21,895 bases of DNA from an uncultured Alphaproteobacteria bacterium (GTDB lineage: Bacteria; Pseudomonadota; Alphaproteobacteria; Rs-D84): positions 1-21,895 of the forward strand of contig CAMZDE010000015.1 in NCBI GenBank assembly GCA_947305255.1. The letters run 5' to 3'. The number at the start of each line of letters is the position of its first letter. Position 1 is the stretch's first letter. A program made the translations under genes and the position numbers. Shown here piece after piece: positions 15,286 through 21,895 of this stretch. The notes under the pieces are model-generated. The model did not search any database and had not been told where the DNA came from. It worked only from the letters and a program-made list of their open reading frames with translations.

Positions 15286-15391
15286 TTTGGTTTTCCTTTG
15301 ATATTTGCCAATCAGGATTATAGTAAAAAACATATAAAAATAAAACCAAAAAACATTTGTTTTAATATTAGTTTTGAACCAAAGATTTGTA

Positions 15392-15412
15392 ACCCGCAAC
15401 TATGTTGCGGGT
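15392..15412 (-). terminator. Possible terminator after exported protein B
   Basis: A perfect 9-bp hairpin ACCCGCAAC/GTTGCGGGT with a 3-nt loop lies about 40 bp after the stop of the minus-strand gene. The T tract is poor, so it may only stabilise the 3' end. Confidence 0.4.
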
Positions 15413-15452
15413 CACAGGCATGAGCAAGAAAACACACCATACCCAGAATTAA

Positions 15453-16085
15453 TTATTGCGCGGTCACAAACGCAACCTGTTGTTTTGCATTATCGTTATT
15501 CCACGTAGTGTATATTTCAACACGTTTATTGTTTATAGAACTCTGAACTGTGTCTATTTTATTATTAAAAACTGTGCCCATCGCATCAAAACTATACGCT
15601 ACTGCTCTAGCAGTCACAAGCGCACCGTCACCCGCATAATTCAGCATATCGTCCATAGCTTCACCAAAACCATTTTCATCACCTTCTGCCGAGCTCTCAG
15701 CCATGTCTTGCAAATAGTTATCCATAAACCCAACCACGGTTGTTGATATTTCGTCACCACCACTTGTTGTCAATCTATCTTGATACACTTGTTGTTGTTC
15801 AAGAACCTGAAGTGTTTCTGATACTGCTTCACCAATTGATGTATTCACTGCGGCGATGGCGCTATTATACGCACCCTTTACATATGCGGTGGTGGCGATA
15901 TGTTCTTGGTCGGCGGTGTCTATATTCACACGACCATATAGCGGGTTTGCACTGGTTGTTGGTGCGGGGTGATTATTATCCGCTGTGCTTGGTGCGGTAT
16001 ACATCGCCCCCGATATGTTTTCTGCCGTTGCGGCACACGGTAATGCCGCGATTACGGCCAAAGTTAAGATTGTTTTTGTGTTCAT
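15453..16085 (-). CDS. Small exported protein, paralogue B of a leader-RNA-controlled pair
   Basis: A 210-aa protein with a Sec signal peptide (TILTLAVIAALP, cleavage after ATA at residue 21). It shares the mature N terminus ENISGAMYTAP, the block NIDTADQEHIATTAYVKGAY and the C-terminal KRVEIYTTWN...VTAQ with the gene at 7360-7986. Its middle (about residues 85-185) is different, acidic and Gln-rich, with a possible coiled coil. The open frame runs back to 16322 through the leader, but the ATG at 16085 follows AAAGGAGAGG and begins the signal peptide. No function is recognised; likely periplasmic or surface. As for paralogue A, a structured leader RNA with a terminator precedes it. Confidence 0.85.
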   Translation of the reverse strand: MNTKTILTLAVIAALPCAATAENISGAMYTAPSTADNNHPAPTTSANPLYGRVNIDTADQEHIATTAYVKGAYNSAIAAVNTSIGEAVSETLQVLEQQQVYQDRLTTSGGDEISTTVVGFMDNYLQDMAESSAEGDENGFGEAMDDMLNYAGDGALVTARAVAYSFDAMGTVFNNKIDTVQSSINNKRVEIYTTWNNDNAKQQVAFVTAQ

Positions 16086-16112
16086 TTCGTCCTCTCCTTT
16101 GCTTTGGTTATC

Positions 16113-16149
16113 ACAACACAAAACAACCACCTTTGTATAAAGGTGGTTG
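16113..16149 (-). terminator. Terminator hairpin at the 3' end of leader RNA copy 2
   Basis: An 11-bp stem, CAACCACCTTT with AAAGGTGGTTG (plus-strand 16124-16134 and 16139-16149), around a 4-nt loop and followed on the minus strand by TTTTGTGTT. The stem is longer than in copy 1, and its 5' arm again overlaps CCTCCAACC. Confidence 0.75.
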
Positions 16150-16299
16150 GAGGTTAAGAACAATTCAGTATTAAAATTGCGCCGTTTATTCAAGATATTC
16201 ACGGCCCTCCAACCATTATGATCGGAGATAATTAACGTCCATCCAAGGACGAATACTGAAACGAGGTTCTTAAGCCCCATCACGAAAACACTTCGTGAC
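16113..16299 (-). ncRNA. Structured leader RNA, copy 2 (unrecognised class)
   Basis: The counterpart of the RNA at 8011-8195, upstream of exported protein B. It has the same 5' hairpin TCACGAA/TTCGTGA (16280-16286 with 16292-16298), P1 with different sequence (GTTCTTAA 16266-16273 with TTAAGAAC 16154-16161) and P2 with different sequence (AATACTGAA 16252-16260 with TTCAGTATT 16164-16172). The 79-nt core (16173-16251) is identical, including the GTCC/GGAC, ATTAT/ATAAT and GCCGT/ACGGC hairpins. GGTTGGAGG (minus strand, 16214-16206) can pair with CCTCCAACC (16153-16145). P1 is 8 bp here against 7 in copy 1. Confidence 0.8.
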
Positions 16300-16305
16300 A
16301 AGGTT

Positions 16306-16335
16306 ACTATATCACAAAACACCCATACCGCGCAA
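16306..16335 (-). promoter_or_regulatory. Promoter of leader RNA copy 2
   Basis: On the minus strand TTGCGC (16335-16330), an 18-nt spacer and TATAGT (16311-16306) predict a start near 16299, at the same place relative to the first hairpin as in copy 1. Confidence 0.55.
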
Positions 16336-16390
16336 TACTAAATTTTTGATTGTTTTCAGATGTACTTGTTTCCCCGCCCCAATAAAAATA

Positions 16391-16420
16391 TTGACAATTT
16401 ATATTTTTGTATTATTATAC
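16391..16420 (+). promoter_or_regulatory. Promoter of the 39-aa ORF / GNAT-like pair
   Basis: A consensus TTGACA (16391-16396), an 18-nt spacer and TTATAC (16415-16420), 33 nt before the ATG of the 39-aa ORF. Confidence 0.6.
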
Positions 16421-16452
16421 AAACAATAACAAGACAAAAAAGGGCACACAAT

Positions 16453-16572
16453 ATGTCAAATACTAAAACTAAGACTTTTGAAACTGGCGATATGCCGGCA
16501 TGGTTGATTGATGTTTATGCCACACCGCTTAGCATGTTAATCGGCGATATTTTCGACGCAAAAACAAAATAA
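16453..16572 (+). CDS. 39-aa hypothetical protein
   Basis: A 39-aa frame (MSNTKTKTFETGDMPAWLID...) with AAGGG 8 nt before the ATG and a good promoter upstream. It is followed after 21 nt by the GNAT-like gene, presumably on the same transcript. The central AWLIDVYATPLSMLIGDIF segment is hydrophobic and amphipathic, but too polar for a confident membrane helix. No family recognised. It could be a small protein in its own right or a translated leader for the next gene, which lacks a good ribosome-binding site. Confidence 0.55.
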   Translation: MSNTKTKTFETGDMPAWLIDVYATPLSMLIGDIFDAKTK

Positions 16573-16593
16573 GACCATTTATAAGCATTTAAT

Positions 16594-17145
16594 ATGTTCA
16601 CTGCGTACCAAGATTATAGCGTTATCGATGCACATGTTCCTGTATTAACATGTCAGGACGACGGGACATACGTTGCCAAAGATTGCTATTTTCTGGAATT
16701 TGCCGTCAAACCAGATGACAAAACCAAAGAAAAAATTAAAACCGTTTGCAAACCTTTTGAACACTGTGGGGCGGTGCAATATAAAATTTCCAGACACAAA
16801 TTTATTTCTGATAATACGTTGCGTTTATTCTTGCTGGCCGGTCCAGATACTATCAGAAACAATTTCAACGAAACAGATGATTTTTTGGCTTTCGCACTAT
16901 GCGAAGATGATTCCGAACGCACAACCGTGCACTATTTCGAAGTGAACTATATTTTCAGACATAATTATGAACCATATAAAAAATACAGACGTGTTGGAAC
17001 CAGCGCAGCACAAGCATTAGAAAAAGCCTATATAGGGCGCGAATTATGCGGAAAAAGCGTGGCGAACGCACTTAAATTTTGGTTACGGAACGGTTTTATA
17101 TTAACAGATGATCGCGACCTATCCGTCAGTTGGCGTCAAAGGTAA
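16594..17145 (+). CDS. GNAT-like acetyltransferase (tentative)
   Basis: A 183-aa protein. The C-terminal half has the pattern of a GNAT fold: a beta strand VHYFEVNYIF (112-121), then YKKYRRVGTSAAQALEKAYI (128-147), which resembles the acetyl-CoA-binding R/Q-x-x-G-x-G/A loop and its helix, then SVANALKFWLRNGF (155-168), like the terminal A..fY...GF motif. The loop is imperfect (RRVGTS, with Ser where Gly or Ala is usual) and the N-terminal half is unfamiliar, so the call is tentative and no substrate is proposed. No clear Shine-Dalgarno precedes the ATG; coupling to the 39-aa ORF 21 nt upstream is possible. A terminator follows. Confidence 0.6.
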   Translation: MFTAYQDYSVIDAHVPVLTCQDDGTYVAKDCYFLEFAVKPDDKTKEKIKTVCKPFEHCGAVQYKISRHKFISDNTLRLFLLAGPDTIRNNFNETDDFLAFALCEDDSERTTVHYFEVNYIFRHNYEPYKKYRRVGTSAAQALEKAYIGRELCGKSVANALKFWLRNGFILTDDRDLSVSWRQR

Positions 17146-17156
17146 TTATATTCTGC

Positions 17157-17180
17157 CCCCGTCAAGCGGGGTATTTTTTT
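17157..17180 (+). terminator. Terminator after the GNAT-like gene
   Basis: CCCCG (17157-17161) and CGGGG (17167-17171) form the stem around TCAAG, followed by TA and seven T. Confidence 0.8.
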
Positions 17181-17181
17181 A

Positions 17182-17211
17182 TTGCAAAAATTATTCGTCA
17201 TGTTTTAATAT
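17182..17211 (+). promoter_or_regulatory. Promoter of the metallophosphoesterase gene
   Basis: TTGCAA (17182-17187), an 18-nt spacer and TAATAT (17206-17211), about 21 nt before the start site region that carries AAGGGG. Confidence 0.45.
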
Positions 17212-17238
17212 CAATCAAAGAAACAAGGGGTAAATCAA

Positions 17239-18294
17239 ATGAAAATCAAGAGCGCCTTTAAAATCGTATCAAAAATATTTTTCGGAATTTCAATCGCGGC
17301 ATTTGTTTGCGCTTTTTTGTTTTTGGGCGCGCACACTTATTTTTCAGACCGCTATTTCAACGCGATACGCGATTTTCATAATCCGCAATCTGAATTTATC
17401 GCGAATGACAAATCTGAAATTTCTATTTTGTTGGTGTCGGACACAGGTTCGAACAATCGCGTTCTGCGCAATGTATTGTCACACGCGATGGACGCGAACA
17501 AATATGATTTTGTAATGTATATGGGCGATATGACAACAAACGCGTCCGTTACATCGTATTATTGGATGTTGAATGATATTAAACCATTGTTGAACAATAC
17601 GCCAATGTACACTTTGCCGGGGAATCACGATATTACACGGCGTGTTGGGTTAACAAAAAAGCATTACACCGATACATCATTTTATGAAACAGTGATAGGT
17701 GCGCGCTATTATTGGTTTGGGTACGGCAACACATTGTTTGTAACATTGGATTCATCTGAACAGTCTTTGGACGACGGACAATTGGTATGGTTGGATAACA
17801 CGTTGAAAAAAATTCGTCCTATGTTTAAAAACTGTGTGATTTTTGGACATGTGCCACCCGTCAATTCCAGACCTGATTTTTTCGAAGCCCATATTACAGA
17901 TGCAGAATCAACAAAAAAATTTGAATCGATTATAAAAAAATACAAAATAAATGCTATGTTCTTTGGACACGTCCACTTTTTCTCGCACGCGAAATTTGCA
18001 AACATAGATTTTTGGACTACGCCGGCCAGTGGACAAAGCGTTCGCAATCCTGAAAATCCGCGTTTTGGATATATAACTGTAAAAATTAATAAAAACGGCC
18101 GTATTGATGTCACACCAGACTATGTTGATTTCAGTGGCCCAAAGCGCGATTTCTTTACAGAATGGTTTACACGCGACGTTATGAGTGTAAAGGTTCGAAT
18201 GATAATAACCGCGATATTAAAAATCGCATTGACATCGTTGATTATTGCATTTTTATGTCGTATAATGGCGCAGCAACAACGCGAAAGCATTTAA
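17239..18294 (+). CDS. Membrane-anchored metallophosphoesterase
   Basis: A 351-aa calcineurin-like phosphoesterase with an N-terminal membrane helix (about 12-32) and a C-terminal one (about 322-342), so the catalytic domain is probably periplasmic. Metal-binding motifs in order: LLVSDTG (D68, with Gly70 where many members have His), MGDMTTN (D97), LPGNHD (N129, H130), IFGHVP (H204) and FFGHVH (H244, H246). The D-x-G form of motif I resembles purple-acid-phosphatase-like members rather than the D-x-H group. The substrate is unknown. The ATG has AAGGGG 8 nt upstream. The stop is 7 bp before tRNA-Glu, whose promoter lies within this gene. Confidence 0.88.
   Translation: MKIKSAFKIVSKIFFGISIAAFVCAFLFLGAHTYFSDRYFNAIRDFHNPQSEFIANDKSEISILLVSDTGSNNRVLRNVLSHAMDANKYDFVMYMGDMTTNASVTSYYWMLNDIKPLLNNTPMYTLPGNHDITRRVGLTKKHYTDTSFYETVIGARYYWFGYGNTLFVTLDSSEQSLDDGQLVWLDNTLKKIRPMFKNCVIFGHVPPVNSRPDFFEAHITDAESTKKFESIIKKYKINAMFFGHVHFFSHAKFANIDFWTTPASGQSVRNPENPRFGYITVKINKNGRIDVTPDYVDFSGPKRDFFTEWFTRDVMSVKVRMIITAILKIALTSLIIAFLCRIMAQQQRESI
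18238..18266 (+). promoter_or_regulatory. tRNA-Glu promoter inside the metallophosphoesterase gene
   Basis: TTGATT (18238-18243), a 17-nt spacer and TATAAT (18261-18266), lying in the last 20 codons of the upstream gene. The predicted start, about 18273, is 29 nt before the tRNA. Confidence 0.6.
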
Positions 18295-18301
18295 AGTTAG
18301 T

Positions 18302-18376
18302 GGTCCCATCGTCTAGCGGTCAGGACATCAGATTCTCATTCTGACGACATGGGTTCGATTCCCATTGGGACTGCCA
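18302..18376 (+). tRNA. tRNA-Glu (anticodon CTC)
   Basis: A 75-nt cloverleaf. Acceptor GGTCCCA (18302-18308) pairs with TGGGACT (18366-18372), with a G-U first pair, discriminator G and encoded CCA. The anticodon arm is TCAGA-TTCTCAT-TCTGA, giving CTC, and the T arm is ATGGG-TTCGATT-CCCAT. Confidence 0.95.
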
Positions 18377-18603
18377 AATTTCGTTATTGCGCGCAAAGCG
18401 CACAATTAAGAAATTTGAGCATCGCGCCGTAGCTAGCGCATTTTTCGAAAAAAATTCATACAAAATGATTAGTAATTCAATGCGATTAAGCAGCTGCGCA
18501 GGCGGATGCCATCCGCTTACACTATTGGTACAGCGAGATTTTAGCATCGCGCCGCGGAAAAAAAGGCGGAATAACGCCGGTCACTAGAAGTGTTAATCAG
18601 ATT
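18377..18603. other. Non-coding region downstream of tRNA-Glu
   Basis: No gene with supporting features. The tRNA trailer can fold: AAATTTC (18376-18382) with GAAATTT (18410-18416) encloses TGCGC/GCGCA (18388-18392, 18398-18402). A 12-bp direct repeat AGCATCGCGCCG occurs at 18418-18429 and 18543-18554, and GCGGAT-GCC-ATCCGC forms a hairpin between the copies. A 66-residue open frame here has no ribosome-binding site or recognisable content. Confidence 0.4.
18558..18578 (-). terminator. Weak terminator after the PQ-loop gene
   Basis: On the minus strand a short GGCG/CGCC stem with a 6-nt loop is followed by seven T. The stem is only 4 bp, so the call rests on the T run. Confidence 0.4.
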
Positions 18604-18900
18604 TTATTTTTTGCGGCGGTTGTGGCGCTTGTTTCGTTTCTGATAATATATCGTTAAACAAAATACTGAAATTATAAATGCCAAATCCAATAGGCAAATA
18701 AATATGACACCCCAATCCGGACTTTCCAACAAAACATAACTTAAATAACACGCATCGGCGATAAACCATGTCAACCAACTGGTGCAACTTAAATCATCTG
18801 CATGTTTTGTCTTTAATAATTTAATCAATTGCGGGGTGTATGCGATAACTTCTAAAACAGTATAAACAGACAACAGAGCATACGCGATTGCGTCTTTCAT
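18604..18900 (-). CDS. PQ-loop / SemiSWEET-like small membrane protein
   Basis: A 98-aa protein with three predicted membrane helices and a PQ-loop motif early on (VIAYTPQLIKLLKTKHADDLS, about residues 18-38) followed by TSWLTWFIADACYLSYVLL. This is the size and layout of a SemiSWEET half-transporter, which works as a dimer, but the transported solute cannot be inferred and other PQ-loop families have similar features. The frame is open to 18951; the ATG at 18900 has GAGG 6 nt upstream and starts at the first helix. The C terminus is very basic (KRNKRHNRRKK), consistent with a cytoplasmic tail. Confidence 0.78.
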   Translation of the reverse strand: MKDAIAYALLSVYTVLEVIAYTPQLIKLLKTKHADDLSCTSWLTWFIADACYLSYVLLESPDWGVIFICLLDLAFIISVFCLTIYYQKRNKRHNRRKK

Positions 18901-18922
18901 AAAAAACCTCTTGATATTGGGA

Positions 18923-18951
18923 ATTATATCATAAAAATATTTTATGCGCAA
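18923..18951 (-). promoter_or_regulatory. Promoter of the PQ-loop gene
   Basis: On the minus strand TTGCGC (18951-18946), a 17-nt spacer and TATAAT (18928-18923). It lies directly after the merR stop, so the PQ-loop gene can be expressed separately from gyrA-merR. Confidence 0.6.
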
Positions 18952-18954
18952 AGA

Positions 18955-19314
18955 TTACAACAATTCATCTGCCTGTTTTAACAAATCAATTGCCAAATCA
19001 ATTTCAGAATCGTCTATTTCCGACGCCACGATTTCAGAACGCACAGGAACAGCATTTTCAATCGCAGAAAATTCACCATTGTGAATCATTTTTTTGACAC
19101 CGGCAATTGTCATTCCGCGGTCATAAAGTAATGTTTTTATAGTCGCGATTTTTTCGACAACTTCGGGTCTATAATAACGACGCCCCGCCGCCCCAGTCGT
19201 TGCCTTTATCGCGTTGCCAAATTGTTTTTCCCAATAACGCAAAGTATGCGCAGGTATATCCAAACGTTTTGCAACTTCGTTTATCGGAACAAAATACAAA
19301 TCTTGTTTTTCCAT
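18955..19314 (-). CDS. MerR-family transcriptional regulator
   Basis: A 119-aa protein with an N-terminal MerR winged helix: VPINEVAKRLDIPAHTLRYWEKQF (about residues 9-32), then GAAGRRYYRPEVVEKIATIKTLLYDRGMTIAGVKKMI. A short acidic tail follows with no metal- or ligand-binding domain. It closely resembles the alphaproteobacterial MerR found next to ihfA, whose target is not established. The frame is open to 19437, inside gyrA, but the ATG at 19314 starts right before the family N terminus. It begins 22 bp after the gyrA stop and is likely co-transcribed with it. Confidence 0.85.
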   Translation of the reverse strand: MEKQDLYFVPINEVAKRLDIPAHTLRYWEKQFGNAIKATTGAAGRRYYRPEVVEKIATIKTLLYDRGMTIAGVKKMIHNGEFSAIENAVPVRSEIVASEIDDSEIDLAIDLLKQADELL

Positions 19315-19336
19315 AGCCTGCGCACCCTTTTTATAA

Positions 19337-21895
19337 TTATTCTGACACTTCGCTTTCGACGGCGGTTTCAGAAACAATTTCTGGTTCTTCCGTTTCGTCT
19401 TCGTGATCGATTGCGATTGCAGACACAACCTTTTCATTTTCAGCCGTACGGAACAATGTTACACCGGCTGTTGAACGACCTGCGATACGAACGTCTGCGA
19501 CCGGTGTACGAATAATTTTTCCACCATTAGTTACCATCATGATATCTTGGGCGTCACGCACAGGGAACGAACCCGCGACCGCAGTGTTTTTGCCACCTAA
19601 TTTAATATTGGTGAATCCGCCACCGCCACGATGTGTTAAACGATATTCATATGACGAAGTACGCTTTCCAAATCCATTTTCAGAAATTGTTAAAATGAAC
19701 TCTTCACGCAACGCCATTTTCGCCATTTGTTCATCAGACAACACCAATGTTGTGTTTTCTTCTTCGGCGTCGGCTTCTTCTTCGATACCTGTCATTGCGC
19801 GACGCAACGCACGGCTTTGTTTAACATATGCGGCACGCACCACAGAATCAGATTCACCATGATTCAACATCGCCATTCCGATTACATAGTCATCTTTCTG
19901 CAAAGTAATTCCGCGAACACCAGTTGAATTGCGGCCTGCGAATATACGAATTTCAGGAACCGCAAATCTTATGCAACGACCGCGATACGTTGACAAGAAT
20001 ACATCTTGGTCTTCGTTACACGGCATAACAGAAATCAAAGTGTCGCCTTCGTCTAATTTCATCGCGATTTTTCCGTTCGCGCGAATCGAATCAAAATCAG
20101 ACATACGATTACGACGCACAGTTCCTGACGCCGTTGCAAACATCAAGAAATGTTCAACACCAGATTCAGCGACGCGTTTAACTTCATCTTCGGGGACTGG
20201 CAAAATCGCAGTTATTGTTTCGCCTTCGGTCAATGGCAACAGATTTACCAATGGGCGACCTTTGCCTGCGGCGGCCGCTTCTGGTAATTTATATGTTTTC
20301 AATTTATAACACAATCCCTTAGACGAGAAGAACAGCAACGGCGTATGAGTATTTGCAACAAACACATTTACAACATAATCGTCATCTTTGGTTGTCATCG
20401 CATTGCGCCCCTTTCCGCCACGTTTTTGCGCGCGGTATGTATCCAAACTGACGCGTTTGATATAGCCAGTATTCGACACAGTCACAACCATATCTTCGCG
20501 GGCGATTAAATCTTCGATATCGATGTCGATTTCTGCATCAGATATTTCAGTACGGCGCGGTTGCGACCAATTATCACGCACCGCGGTTGTTTCATCGCGA
20601 ATAATTTGAACTATGCGTTCGTGACTGCCCAATATTGCCAACAAATCTTTAATCGTTGCACCCAATTCAGTCAAATCATTATGAATTTTATCACGTTCCA
20701 GACCAGTCAAACGATGCAATTGCAATTCCAAAATAGCCTTTGCCTGATCTTCGGACATATAGAACATTCCATCCTTGTATTCCGTATTCGGGTCATCAAT
20801 CAAATTGATATAAGATTCAATATCAGACGCCGCCCAACCACGTGCAATCAATGCCGCGCGCGCATCATCTGGGTTTGCAGATTCTTTAATCAATTTGATA
20901 ACTTCGTCCAAATTGCCGCACGCGACCGACAATCCCAACAAAGTATGCGCACGATTGCGCGCTTTGTTCAAATCGAATATAGTGCGACGACGAATAACTT
21001 CTTCGCGGAATTCAATAAATGCGTCCAACACAGTGCGCACAGTGAACAACATTGGACGACCGCGATTCAACGCCATCATATTCACAGGGAAATTAGATTG
21101 CATTTCGGTGTCTTGGAACAAATGATTCAATACAACCTCTGGCATGGTGTCACGTTTCAATTCGATAACGACGCGCAGACCTTCTTTTGACGATTCATCA
21201 CGAATATCAGAGATTCCTTCGATTCTTTTGTCTTTGACCAATTCAGCGATTTTGATAATCAATTGCGCCTTGTTCACCTGATACGGCAATTCATCAATCA
21301 CAATAGCCGGATGATCATGTATTGTTTCGAAATGTGTTTTCGAACGAACTATGATTGAACCACGACCCGTCGTGTGCGCCTTGTACGCGCCGGCGTGTCC
21401 CATAATAATTCCACCTGTGGGAAAATCGGGCCCTGGAATAATTGAAAACAATTCGTCGTCTGAAATATCTTTGTTATCCAACACAGCCAAAATACCGTTG
21501 CAAACTTCGCCCAAATTATATGTTGGAACATTTGTTGCCATACCAACTGCAATACCTGACCCACCGTTAACCAAGAAATTTGGAAACTTAGTCGGCAAAA
21601 CAATTGGTTCTTGTAACGTGCCGTCAAAATTCGGTTGCCAATCCACAGTATCTTTGTCTAAATCTTCCATCAACGACGCACCCAGTTTTGACAAACGCGC
21701 CTCTGTATAACGCATAGCCGCCGGTTTATCGCCGTCGCGCGAACCAAAGTTACCCTGACCTTGGACCAACATTTCACCCATCGAAAAATCTTGGGCCATA
21801 CGCGCCATCGCTTCGTATATAGACGAATCGCCGTGCGGGTGATAACGCCCCATCACGTCACCAACGATACGCGCAGATTTCACAGTTGATTTTGT
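19337..21895 (-). CDS. gyrA: DNA gyrase subunit A, 5' end cut by window
   Basis: 852 residues are visible, lacking roughly the first 50. The window begins in ...STVKSARIVGDVMGRYHPHGDS, the quinolone-resistance-determining region. At the positions of E. coli S83 and D87 it has Ser and Glu, not the common resistance substitutions. The catalytic tyrosine is in AAMRYTEARL (codon about 21707-21709). The breakage-reunion domain is followed by the C-terminal beta-pinwheel with the GyrA box QKRGGKG (20408-20428), which distinguishes GyrA from ParC, and an acidic tail (EDETEEPEIVSE). The subunit cuts and rejoins DNA to introduce negative supercoils. merR follows after 22 bp. Confidence 0.97.
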   Translation of the reverse strand, partial: TKSTVKSARIVGDVMGRYHPHGDSSIYEAMARMAQDFSMGEMLVQGQGNFGSRDGDKPAAMRYTEARLSKLGASLMEDLDKDTVDWQPNFDGTLQEPIVLPTKFPNFLVNGGSGIAVGMATNVPTYNLGEVCNGILAVLDNKDISDDELFSIIPGPDFPTGGIIMGHAGAYKAHTTGRGSIIVRSKTHFETIHDHPAIVIDELPYQVNKAQLIIKIAELVKDKRIEGISDIRDESSKEGLRVVIELKRDTMPEVVLNHLFQDTEMQSNFPVNMMALNRGRPMLFTVRTVLDAFIEFREEVIRRRTIFDLNKARNRAHTLLGLSVACGNLDEVIKLIKESANPDDARAALIARGWAASDIESYINLIDDPNTEYKDGMFYMSEDQAKAILELQLHRLTGLERDKIHNDLTELGATIKDLLAILGSHERIVQIIRDETTAVRDNWSQPRRTEISDAEIDIDIEDLIAREDMVVTVSNTGYIKRVSLDTYRAQKRGGKGRNAMTTKDDDYVVNVFVANTHTPLLFFSSKGLCYKLKTYKLPEAAAAGKGRPLVNLLPLTEGETITAILPVPEDEVKRVAESGVEHFLMFATASGTVRRNRMSDFDSIRANGKIAMKLDEGDTLISVMPCNEDQDVFLSTYRGRCIRFAVPEIRIFAGRNSTGVRGITLQKDDYVIGMAMLNHGESDSVVRAAYVKQSRALRRAMTGIEEEADAEEENTTLVLSDEQMAKMALREEFILTISENGFGKRTSSYEYRLTHRGGGGFTNIKLGGKNTAVAGSFPVRDAQDIMMVTNGGKIIRTPVADVRIAGRSTAGVTLFRTAENEKVVSAIAIDHEDETEEPEIVSETAVESEVSE

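Noticed and set aside
15740..16174. A 144-aa plus-strand frame opposite exported protein B and its leader
   Set aside because: Antisense to a gene with signal peptide and paralogue support; composition is irregular.
15453..16322. A 289-aa frame reading through leader copy 2 into exported protein B
   Set aside because: It skips the signal peptide start and ribosome-binding site at 16085. The equivalent frame in copy 1 stops after about 40 codons, and the differences between copies track RNA pairing rather than protein conservation.
18387..18587. A 66-aa plus-strand frame after tRNA-Glu
   Set aside because: No ribosome-binding site or recognisable content; it overlaps repeats and the tRNA trailer hairpin.
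20561..21190. A 209-aa plus-strand frame opposite gyrA
   Set aside because: It lies wholly antisense to an intact gyrA, has no promoter or ribosome-binding site, and shows no family-like composition.
1..21895. CRISPR array, insertion sequence or prophage
   Set aside because: No regularly spaced repeats, transposase, integrase or phage structural genes are visible on either strand.

Overview
The window looks like a chromosomal segment of an A+T-rich alphaproteobacterium, possibly a host- or gut-associated uncultured lineage (that last part is a guess). The evidence is a GapR/DUF2312 protein, the def-fmt-truA gene order, a MerR regulator of the alphaproteobacterial type that usually sits beside ihfA, and a compact core-gene layout. 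No phage, insertion sequence or CRISPR array is visible.

Layout. Positions 1-537 (+) hold the end of gapR and an RNHCP zinc-ribbon protein. They converge on pyrG (CTP synthase, -). pyrG and comEC (+) are divergent, with both -35 boxes inside one small palindrome. comEC converges on and overlaps the formyl-methionine operon def-fmt-(61-aa Cys-rich protein)-truA (-). rmuC (+) is divergent from def and ends in a good terminator. Next comes a minus-strand unit: a structured ~185-nt leader RNA and a small secreted protein (7360-8195). Upstream of it is a five-gene minus-strand operon (8241-14287): MarR regulator, TolC-like outer-membrane protein, a very short membrane-fusion-like protein, an RND permease and a HAD phosphatase. 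It starts from a strong promoter with a palindrome over the start site. tRNA-Gln(TTG), a short MTA/SAH-nucleosidase-like gene and a second leader-RNA/secreted-protein unit (15453-16299) follow. After that come a 39-aa ORF with a GNAT-like gene, a membrane metallophosphoesterase, tRNA-Glu(CTC), a PQ-loop membrane protein, a MerR regulator and the 3' 850 codons of gyrA.

Most interesting signal. The two leaders precede paralogous exported proteins. Their 79-nt core is identical, although the coding regions have diverged even at synonymous sites. The flanking helices differ at several positions, and five base pairs are changed on both sides so that pairing is kept. A conserved GGTTGGAGG can pair with CCTCCAACC that overlaps the 5' arm of a 3' terminator hairpin. 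This is what an attenuator, riboswitch or pseudoknotted regulatory RNA would look like, and I do not recognise the class.

Other points: the RND permease lacks the usual TM4 Asp pair and TM10 Lys, and its adaptor is too short to carry the normal alpha-hairpin. comEC appears to be leaderless. The tRNA-Glu promoter lies inside the preceding gene.
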